The position numbers were made by a program, and so were the translations under genes. Shown in pieces: positions 1 to 11,800 of a stretch of DNA of 64,000 bases (positions are counted from its first letter, which is position 1; every line of letters starts with the position of its first letter). The stretch is from Rhabditoides inermis. Lineage: Eukaryota; Nematoda; Chromadorea; Rhabditida; Rhabditidae. The DNA is taken from positions 124,001 to 188,000 of the forward strand of contig CAWZYM010000291.1 in the NCBI GenBank assembly GCA_963966185.1, written 5' to 3'. Below the pieces are notes generated by a model. That model had not been told where the DNA came from. It searched no databases and saw nothing but the letters and a program-made list of their open reading frames with translations.

Positions 1-1084
1 TGCTATGTTGATGGTAGTGAGAATTGTATGTATTATTGCTTCATTTCGATAATAGATAAGGAGATCAAGAGATCAAGTTGCAACTTCATGTGATATGAAA
101 AAAGTAAAGGGGGAGTAGTTTGGGGTTTGGGAAATAGTGAATATAAACTAGTCGATTGACGGGCGTGATTCATGTGATGACTGGGTGCGAAGGCAGGGTA
201 ACACGGGTATTCAGGTTACGCGAGTGAGAGTTGGGAATTGTTCATTCGGGATGGCTTGGGTGAATCCACGCAGATCTTATCCACACGCATTGCAGGGCGC
301 CGTTGTCCCGTCGCCTCCAGCCGTCGTGTCACCCCGTAGCCAATCGATTTCTAGTGAACCCAGAGAGAAGACTGTTTTGGATTCTATTCTCACCCCTATG
401 TTTCTATTGTATAAATCACACAGGTTGCTTGCACTGGGTGTCGCGTGCCCGGATAAAGTTTATAGATGTATGCCAGTGATTGATGTGTTGAATTGTGAAT
501 GGAAGACGTGGTCACTTCGTTGAGAATACTTACCCGCCGCGTGCTGCCGCTTGCTCTGCTACTACCTGTTTGCGTGTTTCGAACCGCTTATCTCGCCTGG
601 CTAGTGTTATCGATTTTGTTCTTACGTTCAGAGAGTGCGCGCGATTTGAGAATCGAAGAGAAACGTCAAAGTCAGCTGTTTTCGAGTGATCGACTCACGA
701 CGACTCGGATCACCGCGCAACCACCAGGTAGGTCATGTGCAAGGTGGTCAGGTGGTAGATCAGCTGACGGGCTGGTCCGCTGGATGATAGGGTCCTTTGT
801 GTTTGTATAGCGGTTGTGGCATGAGGTGTCGCCTCTCCAAAGTCCCATTGTTTACGTGATGTACTATGGATAGCATCGGAATATTATGTTGATTTGAGAG
901 AGGTTCTGTTCATTTCTCGAAGAACAATTAGTTGATTTATGTTTTGAGCGTGTTCAGAGTGATAGTGTAACGTATTGTTCGCATGCCATATGCCACTTGA
1001 TGCGTATCTGTACATCAGTCGATGATGTTGTTAAAAGTACAACAATACATTTACTTTTATGTGAATACATTGTCTTGTTTGAGG
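1..1084. other. Upstream region of VPS13D
   Basis: No gene is well supported here. It should contain the VPS13D promoter and any 5' leader. The ATG at 1085 sits right behind a TTTGAG, the same atypical acceptor used by two internal exons, so a leader exon or a trans-spliced leader could join at about 1083. A short plus-strand reading frame at 499-728 has a hydrophobic stretch followed by a possible splice donor, but I could not link it to anything. Confidence 0.4.
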
Positions 1085-3307
1085 ATGCTGGAGAATGTGG
1101 TTGCGTGGGTGCTGAACAACTACATTGGCGAGTACCTGGAGGACCTGAACACGGACCAGCTCTCGGTGGCGCTTTTGTCGGGTGGGTGTTAAAACAAATA
1201 ATCAAATAGTCATTCATGCAAATGTCGACCTTGTCCATTCGTTGCGTGATGATCTTTTTCTAAAGTTTTCAACTTTTGATTATGATTGTATTGAAATAGT
1301 CAACAGCTGGAGTAATGTAGCGTGAAACCTATACTCCCTATGACGTTAAAGTGGACAAAAATCCCAAATGATTGACTGAATTCTACACGAGTTATGATTC
1401 GCAGGCAGGCTGACTGTAGCGAACGAGTTGTAGCAGAACTCGTCAGCGGAACCGAACCCGCGACCCGTGATTGTCAGGCGAAACTTTAACCAGTTGCGCC
1501 ATAGAAGCAATGCCTGCTGGCTGCTAATTCTGAGCGACCTCACTGCGTTTATCGAAAAGAATTGACGGTCATTTCTTATCAATTTCTGGTGAAACGTAAG
1601 CTCGCGAAAACATGAAAGCTCTTAGTTACCGTATCATCCATTCGAAATTTTCGTGCCCGGACCCACCATGGGGAAGCTAGTGGGTCTTTTCATTGTTTTG
1701 CCGTCTTTAGCATTGTGTGTTGGCAAGATATAACTACCGCATTGCAGGCCAGGTGGAGCTGGAGAATGTTCCCCTGAAGAAGACGGCGCTGCGCAAGCTG
1801 GACCTGCCGCTGGAGGTGAAGAGCGGAGTGCTCGGCAAGCTCACCCTCAGCATACCCATCACCAGAGTCAGGTGAACATATAGGATGTGTTGTGTGGGGT
1901 ACTGTATTGCTGTTTTTTTATTAGTATTGTGTGGTTTGTAGAGTACGCCATACGTCTTACTATTTCAGATCGGAGCCATGGACGCTGAAGCTGTCGGATG
2001 TGCTGATTTTGGTCGGTCCGCCGGCGCCAGAGAAGAGGTGGGGGAGAGGAAGAGAGAGGGGGGGGAGGGAGGGTGGGGAAAGATAATGCTAGTGTGGATA
2101 TGTTTCACTGGTTCTATGCATTTTTCATCTGGATGATTTCAATAGTTCTGCTTCAGTATAGTGTTTTAACAATCATAATCATACTATGCATGGTGTGTTG
2201 TTAAAATAGGTTTCACCGGTATTTGATATTCTATTATGAATGGTGTCAACAATTCCAAGATACGTTCCTTTTTATAACGATATAAGAATTTTGTGTTAGA
2301 ACAGGTTGTATTATTATTAGAACCTGTTTCACCTTTGATTGAGCTTTTACTATACGTGATTGTACCAATAGGATAGAAGGTGGAATGTGGAGTCATCTCT
2401 TGTTCTTACATATAGTGTGTCCCCCGTTTTCGAGGGCCAGCAGAGGGGTGTCCGTCATTCCTTTAGTATGCACAGACACATAACGTAACCTCTCAACGGT
2501 CATTTTCGAGACCATCCGGCCCTTTGAAAATCGATTGCCGGTGTCTGTTGACCGATGTGTGACGAAAATGTTATGGAAATTGACTTGTAAATGAGCTGTT
2601 TCGATAGTATATCTTTGTATCTAGGAATCTTAATAACTCTGTTAAAACTTTATGAAATTGTACAAAAATTCGATATGCTGTTCCTGGATGGGTTATCTAC
2701 AGAACTTGGATCGCAGATTATGTAAAATGAATCTCTGAAGACAGATAATTAAGAAAATGCTAATTACGTTGGAGTCATTTCTTGAAATCCGTCAGTGTTA
2801 TCTATCGATATCAAGTATCAGCGATGCCGAGGCACCTATAGGGACTAATGCAATTCTTTTTTGAAAGTATTGTGTTGTTGTGAATAGGAGTTCTCCCTTT
2901 GCGCAGTCACATTATACTTAATAACTTCATAGCCGTTGGTCCAAAACTCTTCAAACTTCGTCAGTAGATGGTCCTTAACCCTCTCTCCAACTTGTGGATC
3001 TTACATTTTAACTTTTATCTCTGGAAGTACCGTAATTTTCAAACTTTTGTTGCCGAATGCGCACATTGGGAAATGATGCGCGGAGACAAGCGCATTTGCA
3101 TAATTTCTTCGATTGTCTGCGTCATTTCTTCTACTGCTGGCCCTCGAAAACAGGGGAACCCACTATATCCATTAGCAAAGATCTCAAATCCCAAATCTCA
3201 AATCCTTCTCATTTCAGATACGACGTGGAGGCTGTGGAGAGGACGGAGCAGGCCAAGAAGCAGCAGCAGCTGGACGAGCTGGAGCAGAGACACAGGGTGG
3301 GGGGGGG

Positions 3308-3338
<31 letters not shown>

Positions 3339-6300
3339 GAGAGGGGGGGAGGGGAGAGAGAGGAGAGAGAGAGAGGGGGGAGAGAGAGAGAGGGGGGAGA
3401 GAGAGAGAGAGAGGGTGGGGGGGGAGAGAGAGGGAGAGAGAGGAGAGGGAGAGAGAGATAGTGAGAGAGAGAGGGAGAGAGAGAGGACAGAGAGAGAGAG
3501 GGAGAGAGGAGAGAGAGAGAAGGAGGGGGGAGAGAGAGAGGAGAGAGAGGGAGAGAGAGAGGGGGGAGAGAGAGAGGGAGAGAGAGAGGGAGGGAGGGTA
3601 CAGAGAGAGAGAGAGAGAGAGTCTTTCAGTCCGAGCTGGCGGAGGCCATGGGCGTCTCTGCCGGCCCTGCCAAGGACGACTCGTGGTGGGGCGCCAGCCT
3701 CATCTCTACCGTCGTCAACAACATGCAGGTGTGCAGGAAGGGGGAAAGGGGAGGGTATGCTATGAGGGATAGGGGATTGTGGAGTTGTGTAGTGGGTGAA
3801 GTAGGTTTCACGATATGATTATGTGTGGGGTAGTTTGCTATAAGTAATTTATGATGCGGATAGTAATTTATGATTCGATATTTTCAGAATCTACTGGCAT
3901 TAGGCATTAGAGTTTCACGGTTCGGTTTGACACTGTCTGCGAGTCCCAATTAACGACAGTCGGATAAATTTAACTATGCTTATAAGAAGAACAAAACATG
4001 ACGTTCATGTGTGATAGTTTCTACTCGTATTGAATACGTTTCACGTCGTGATCGTTTATGGGGTGTTTGATGTTTCAGTAATCGAAAGAGGTTGAAATTT
4101 TGAGAGAGCAACAAAACAGATTCGAATATGTTTCACGACATGATGATGGTGGTAGTTGGCTGTGACCTGCAATTACAGGGTTTCTATAGCAGATATATCG
4201 AAAACAGTATATTTCAAGTGAACGTGATGTGCGAGGCAATTCAATTCCGAATTTCGGCTAGCCACAACATTACCGAATCTGTGATGAGTCTTGAAAAAAA
4301 AGAGTGTTTTCTCATTCTGCCGACATGCACGACGATACGTGTTGCAGTTGATCCTGTCGAATGTGCACATCTGCTACGAGGACGGCAGCTCGGCGCCCGT
4401 GCCCTTCAACTGCGGCGTCCGCATACAACACATGAGCGCCCAAACGACGAATGCGCAGTGGGTGAGTGCGGGAGGGGAGAGAGTCGTATTGCGAGTAACG
4501 GTGTCATATTAGTGCTCACTATCATTCGTGGTAGTCAATTGTTCATGGTGTGTATTGTTGGAGTTGCGCAAGCAATTCGATTCAAGTGTATATGCAGAAT
4601 CGCAGGGACACGTTCGACATGAAATTTCTCGTAAGAACAGTAATGGGGCTCTGGCATTTCCATATTCTGCGGTTTGAATGAGTGATGTCGCGGTGTGTTG
4701 CAGAAGCCTGGCTTCGTGGAGCCGCAGGAGGGCGTGAACACGTTCAAGAAGCTGGAGCTGCGCGGGTTCAGCCTGTACTGGAACAGCGCCGCCACTCTCG
4801 TCGAGGAGACCATCAAGAGCTACAAGGACCTGCAGGTGAGGGGGAGAAGGGGAGAGGTGGTGTGCATGGTTGATAGAAGACGCATACGCCAGATCAGAGA
4901 TTGGTTCGTGCTGTTCAGTTCGGGTGTTATGAGGTGTGTGAAACTTATATTATTCAGATTTATTGTTACTATTTTGTGTTACATAGAAGGAAGGAGAGAG
5001 AAAGAGATAGTGTATTGATAGAGATTAGAGAAAATGACGAAGAGAGAGAGAGAGAGCGAGCGAGCGAGAGAGAGAGAGAGAAAGAGACCCATCATGCTCT
5101 CAGACGCTTCTGTCTCCGGAGAAGCACAGCAGTACCTCGCACGTGATGGAGCCGTGTTCGGCGGAGCTGCGCATGGAGAGACACGCCAGCAAGCTGCCAC
5201 TCAAGGGAGACGTGCCAAGGTTCAAGGTGAGGGGGGGGGTTCGAGTACTCCATTGATACGACTTTTTAATTTTTTTTTCTTTTTAACAAGTTGTCGAGGT
5301 GTTATTGTGTACATGGACACGCGGAGTTTTAGTTTGTCATGTAACGTATTTTATACGAGATGATTGCGACATATGTGGTCAGAATCTTGTTTTAGATGTG
5401 TTGTTTAGGTGATGTCACATGCTGGATGTAAGAAGTTTTGAACATTAGTTGTTTATAAATATCGTTTGTTGTGTCCTTTGAACGTCGAGCTCATTAGAGA
5501 CTCATTAGAGTACAAACATCTGTGCAGATACGTTGCTGCGTTGAAACCTGTATTAATTGGCTTGCCAGGGTTTTGTGATTCATTCATGCATTCTCCTTGC
5601 AGTTCTTCCTGCGCCCGGAGAAGATTGCGATCGAGCTGAGTCGGCGGCAGATGAGCGAGCTGCGGGCATTGAACAGGTACGGGGGGAGGAGAGAGAGAGA
5701 GGGGGGAGAGGGTGTTGTTGTTTATATAGTAGGGTTTCGATTTTTGTTCGTTCAGTTGAAAAGTCATTGAATCGTAAATGTGCTTTGACTTATAATGTTT
5801 TTCTGAATCGTATAGTTTATGTGTTTTAGTTTCTTTGAGCAGATGGAATTGAGTAGAAGTGGCAGTATGCGATTCATAGCATTTTCGTGAATCCTATTGT
5901 GTCTTGTTTTACTATATGTACGATGTCCAAATCTACTCTACTAGTTTCTGTACTATCTACCATTTACCGTCGCAGGGAGTGGGCGCGGTTCGAGCGAGCG
6001 CGCATCCACCGCAAGTGGCGACCCACCGGAGGGATCAAGGGAAAGTGAGTGGGGGGAATAGTAGTGGTTGAAGAATGAAGAGACAAGTGGTCAAGAAAGG
6101 ATGTATGGATGAGTGATAGAAAGTGTCATGGAAGGGGAAGAGATGAGAAAAGAAGGGTCAGTGGAAGAACTGTGTCGCTAGAAGAGCAGGACAGTCGAAT
6201 CTATAGGGTATCCCCCATTTTCACGGTACGCAATTATCTCGGTTGATGAGGAAATGACGTCGAAAAGGGGCGTTCTTTTGATGTTTTTTTGAGATCACTC

Positions 6301-8862
6301 TTGGTTATAGTGGGCGGGGCTTGAAAATAGTGCAAATCCTGCGCGTCTCACATGCTGGCGGCGGATGGACTTTATAAGCGGATCATGAGCTTCACTTACA
6401 GCAAAAGGACGGACAGGCCGTGTTCATATATTAGGATGTTAGTAAAGGGTAGAGTTTGGCCCGAAGGAGTGTGGTTGGCAACATGTGCATGAGCGTGTCT
6501 TCTCTTGCAGCGCGCGCGACTGGTGGCAGTTTGCACTCGGTCGGATCTGCGACGACCGCAAGAGCCAGCAGTCCCAAGCCACCACGTGGACAGACGCGCA
6601 CAGGGTGTGTTCACTTGTTTGTTTGTTTACATGTTTGTTTACTTGTTTTTTTTTTTACTTGTTTGCAGCGCGCGCAGCACGTGAACGCGTACACGCGCGC
6701 CTACCAGCGAAGGCTGCGCGCCCTGGCTAGCAATGTCGGCAAGAGGTGAGCCATCTGGTGGTAAACATTCGATTGGTGTTAAACGCCGACGTGAGTCTTA
6801 TTATTTTTTTGCCACGATGTGTCGGTTTTATATGGTTCATGTGAAACGCAACTTTTGTGGGTTGCAAGTTCTTATTGGTGGTATAGTGGGCTCGCATATG
6901 AGTTTCACGCTTTTTCACGTGAGACATTAGGGTGGTTAGAGAAAGATCAAAGTCCTGTCGAAGAAATTTGCATAGTGAACATACTCTTTTCAAGCGAGAG
7001 CGTTACGAACTACGCTAGCTAGGTGTGATGCCAGCTTTGCGAAAAGAAACTGTGAACGATTGATGATATTTTCACTGTTCAAGACTTCGGAGTACTGTAG
7101 AACTATTGGTCAACATAATGTTTTTGACGAAAAATGTTGAGCTGAATGCAAACGGAATATAGTTGTTAGACATTAGTATTAGTGTTAATAGCCGTTGACA
7201 TCCAAACGAACTAGAACTATTGTTTTTCGATGTGTTGGATTTATGGTTCACGTGAAACGCATTTCTTGAGGGTTTTAGGTACATTTTGTGAATGTATATA
7301 GAAACGCGCCAATGTGTTTTTAAAATGTCATAAACTGTGGTTCTCTTTGAGCGATGCGGTGGCTGACCCGTCTGGGAAGAAGGACGCCGGGGAGAGCGAA
7401 GACCGGATGATCATGAAGCAGATCGAGAGGGACCAGCACTACGGATACAATGTGCGTGGGGAGGAGGGAGGGAGGGAGAGAGAGAGGGGGGGAGAGAGAG
7501 GAGACTGTGGTCGTTGCAGGAGCTGCACATTCTGCGTGAGCGCGTGTTCCGCCGTCTGGTTCGGGAGGCGGAGGCGGCGCGCGGACTGGATGTCGACAGC
7601 ACGCAGGTACGGAGAAGGGGGGGAGGGGGGGGGGGGGGGGTTTACCTTCTTGTAGACGATGGGTATTTGATGTTATGTGTAGATGTTCTTCAAATCAAAA
7701 AAAAAGTTTTTCAGTATTGTGTTTTTGGTTGTCAGTCAGTAGATCCTGAGAAGTAGAAGCGTATTTAGTGCGGAGTGCGTGAATTAATTAAAGTTTTTAG
7801 AGGGTGGTATGTTGTATATTTCATTTCTATCAAGACGCTATAAGACGTATATTGAACCTATCACTTATGGCAGAATAAGTCGTTTCGCTGAAACATTTTT
7901 TGTCCGAGGGTTGTATAATCATCTCATGAGAAGAGAGAAAGAGGCAAGCGGAGACTTTCCCGTTGCGTCTGTATCTGACTGAGTGTTGCAGGAGGACCAG
8001 TTCGAGCAGCTCGACCTTCCCGAAGACTTGGGCAAGGCGGTTGACGGGGGTGCGGGTGCGGCAGGGACAGCCACTGCAGCAGGAGGAGGAGGAGGAGGAG
8101 TGGGGTTGTATGGCTGGGTGACGAGCTTCTTCCAGGCGGAGCAGAATGGTGAGTGGATGAGTGGATCGTGTTGGTTTGAAGGTATTTTGTTTTATCGTCG
8201 TTTGGAGTGGAGTGGAATGATTGTGTGCATTTTTGTTGGTAATTTATTTGTGTTTTTGAAAACATCATCCGAGTTGATTGTATGTGCCTTCTACCTTTTT
8301 GGTATATAAAGTGTGAAACGTATATGTTTCAGTATAATGCTTCTTTATCAGTACAATGATTGAGTATAAACATTCGTAGAGCGTAGTAAGTAACAAACAT
8401 TATTATTGTTTTGAAACAAATTTAAAAACGTATTGTGTTCCCGATTTGCAGCCGACGAGACGGAGGACGGGGCGGCGTTCGAAGTGGGCAAGATCGACAT
8501 GAGCGAGCTGAAGGCAATGGCGGGGTTCAAGGAGGTGGGGGGGGGGGGAGAGAGGGAGAGAGGGAGAAAGGAAGGAGAGAGAGAGGGAGAGAAAGGAGTG
8601 TTTGTTTTTGGTTGAGTTCGGAGGGAGACCGAGTGAATGACAGTTAGTTGTATTGATTGGAAGCCGAAAATGAATGAATAAATAAACGGCTGTCCTACTT
8701 GGCAAGAATATGACATCTGTGAAACGTATGATTTCTAATTTCGAATCGAGTATGCAACGTTTTTTTGGGTACTCATCCTCACCCTTGTTCTTTCAGATGG
8801 AGGAGGAGTTGCTGGAGGCGCTGCACGAGACGTGGGACGACTCGACAGTGCTCCGGAGAGAC

Positions 8863-8897
<35 letters not shown>

Positions 8898-11800
8898 AGT
8901 CTGTCCCAGTCTCCTAGCCTGTATGTCTGTCAGCGTCAGCCTGTCTGTCCTTGTCCCTTACCCGTCACTGCAATATCCGAGTCTGCCTTGTCTCTCAGTC
9001 TGTATGCCCCTCTCACCGTGTGTGCTTGCAGACTGCTGGCCGAGATCCAGCTGCGCATCGAGCACGTCACCTGCAGGTTCATCGACGCCGAGGTAAGCGA
9101 GGAGGGAAGGAGGGGGAGAGGGACAAGTGAACGGGTGTGCAGACGTTTAGGAGCTTTGGACGTTGGACAGTTTTTGGACATGCCATTAGTCGCTGGTTTG
9201 ATATTGAAAGGATATGTGGTTCGTGAAACGTATTTGGTATCTTCGAATTATTGTTATTTTCTGTTCGTTACACCAGGTTATTTATTTCTGTACCAGCTGG
9301 GGTTTAGTTAAAGAGAGTGTACACTCGAAGTTTCGAAGTTGAGTTAGCACCGGTAACTATTTGTTGAAAATGCCGGCAAGTCGATGAAAATTGAGCGCAA
9401 AATGTGTCAAAATGCAGAAATTGGTGCCAATCGGTGCCAATTTTTAATGTTTGACATAACTTTTCACAGACTTGGTATCTCCGACACATAGTTGTATTGG
9501 CGAAAGTTCATCATTCATCATATTTTTTCCATCATATTTTCACATCCTACTTAGTGTTAACTTAACTTCGATATTCAGAGTCTACATTCCCTTTAAGTTA
9601 GAAACGTATTTTGTAATGAATAATTTTAAGTGTCTTTTTGTTTGGATTTGGAGTGTGGTTATAACGCGTACATGAGTTAGGTACATTCTTTCAAAGTTTA
9701 CTATGGCACTGACTCGAAAGCTAGGTCCTAGGGAACGAAAGAAGTGTTGAAATAGTGTTACCCTTTCCCAACAACTCTTTGCAGCTGGTGTCGGGTGTGG
9801 AGGAGCGTCGGGTGCTCGCCCTGGACCTGGTGCGGCTGGCGTCTCGGGTCGAGCTCTCGCCCCGCACGCACTCTGTCCAGCTATCACTCACCGTGCACGA
9901 CATGAGTGTACAGCGGCTCAGCAGCCAGCACAGGCTCAAGGTACGACATGTTGATCTATTTTCATCAGAAAAGGTAAAGGGTAAATGTTAAAGTATCCCC
10001 CGATTCAAGAGATTCACTCTGCGAAGGGGGATTCCGCTTTTTTATCATACTTGAAATAACATTATCTGTTAAAAAGTACTTGCGTAAAGATATTAAGTTT
10101 GTCTTGACCCAATTCAACAAAAGCGCATGCATAAACGTTTACAAATACTAAAACAAACCTGCGCCTCTCTCTATCCCCCTCTCTTTCTCTCCTCTCTTCT
10201 CTCTCTCCGTCTTCTCTCTCTCTAGACGTATGACTTTATTCATTTGTATTGTTATATTCCATCTGTTAGTGTCCACTGTCCGTTATGCGCAGGTTTGTGT
10301 TAGTATTTGTAAACGTTTTATGCATGCGCTTTTGTTGAATTGGGTCAAGACAAACTTAATATCTTTACGCAAGTACTTTTTAACAGATAATATATGTGCT
10401 TTTGTTGAATTTCATAGTTTCTGATTCCCAAGCTCTGTCGTTAATTTCTCTGCGCGCCCTGCCCGCCTGCCGGGAGAGAGAGCAGGCCAGAGTGACGGGA
10501 ACCCAAAACAACGCAAACCCGGCGCGAATTAGACGCTGGCGGCGGCGAGGCGAACTACACTCAAAGTGCTAGTTGGAGAACACGCGCAGAAAACGCGAGA
10601 GAGTACGCTTTCGGCAGAGAGTCAGCGGTTTTTTTTGTGTAAAAGTGATATGAGAATGAGTCAAATATTAAGTTTTTAGAGTTGGAGACGGGAAGAATGG
10701 TGTGTGAAACGTGTTTGGTATGGAATGGAAAGTATAAGAAGAGAATTGGTAAATCAACCTATGAAGTGTTTTGAGTAGTACGTGAAACATTATTGAAATG
10801 GGAAAGAAACATTTTACAATTAGGAATTTGGAATACGGGGGAAAGTAAGAAAAAAACAATTGTAGTGGTGGTTGTTAGGTGAAATGAATGGAATCGTCCT
10901 CGTTCGGAAACACATTGATCAATAAGCAAATCAAATGTGTTCAACGTTTCATGAAACATATTTACAATGGAATGTTACGACGTCAATCTTCTTAAACAGA
11001 ACTTTGCTATACTATACACTGGGCGTATGTATTATTGCGAAAATAGGCGAGATTGGAAAATCGTTGGGCTCCGGTGTCATAGTCTTCCTTCCTACCTGTA
11101 CCTCCTTTCATACACTGTTGTACACCATGCTTTAGCCGTCGACGACAGCGCAGACTCCGGACGACTACGACGACGAGGGGCTCATGTACTCGCTGGCAGA
11201 GAACACCAAGGTCAGCGAGGGGGAGAGGGACTGAGAAAGACTGGTATTACCATTCTATAAGAGCCGTTCACGACACGAATGTTCCATTCATTGATGGAAA
11301 TCGTGCATTAGTGTGTCGTTTACTCTACGAAACTCAGATTTATTGGGTGTAGAAAGACGTGAGTGGCACTAATCGTCTTCTATGTAGGTCCTTCTGGCCG
11401 TCGGTCGCTCGACGCTGGAGACGGATCGACACGACGACAAGCCGCTGTTCAAGTGAGTATTTCGATCAGGACAATTTCTTATTTTCAAAATACTGAAGTA
11501 CTGTAGGATGACATGATAGCATACCGTAGTTGCTCATCTGTACCGATTCAGTCCTCCTATCACACCGAATAGCGACGATGACTGTATATTCAAGTGAGTT
11601 TCGGTGGTGTATGATATTGTGGCGTACTGTTTCGTGATTGTGCAGTTCTTTTCTTTTCTTGTCGCTAAGTGTGTGCGGTGGATCGTAGATGTGTGTTGCA
11701 TTAGTAGTGTTTAGCCTTTTTGCCTTCCCCGTCTGTTCGAATTATAAATAGGAAAAGTGAAAGATTGACGCACGCGCTCGTTGTAGTGTTGTCCTCGTGG

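Larger units (their letters stand above)
1085..5226 (+). other. vps13d: VPS13D exons 1-9: chorein N-terminal domain
   Basis: Exons: 1085-1181, 1748-1871, 1969-2037, 3218-3296, 3630-3728, 4348-4461, 4598-4630, 4704-4835, 5104-5226. This block encodes the chorein domain that caps the lipid groove and, in VPS13 proteins generally, faces the donor membrane. Seen: the [10 protein letters not shown] strand and its [15 protein letters not shown] continuation (the family has an LRYEDG motif followed by a similar strand), then a FSLYWN motif typical of the family. Exon 7 is a 33-nt microexon ([11 protein letters not shown]) that keeps phase 0 on both sides; it is the least certain of the nine. The intron at 3297-3629 is almost pure purine. 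Confidence 0.88.

Noticed and set aside
499..810. Plus-strand reading frame with hydrophobic stretch upstream of VPS13D
   Set aside because: No recognisable family, no partner exon and no supported start; VPS13D has its own canonical N-terminus at 1085.
2968..3772. Long Arg/Glu-rich reading frames across the GA tract
   Set aside because: They arise from (GA)n repeat in an intron; the flanking exons join in phase without it.
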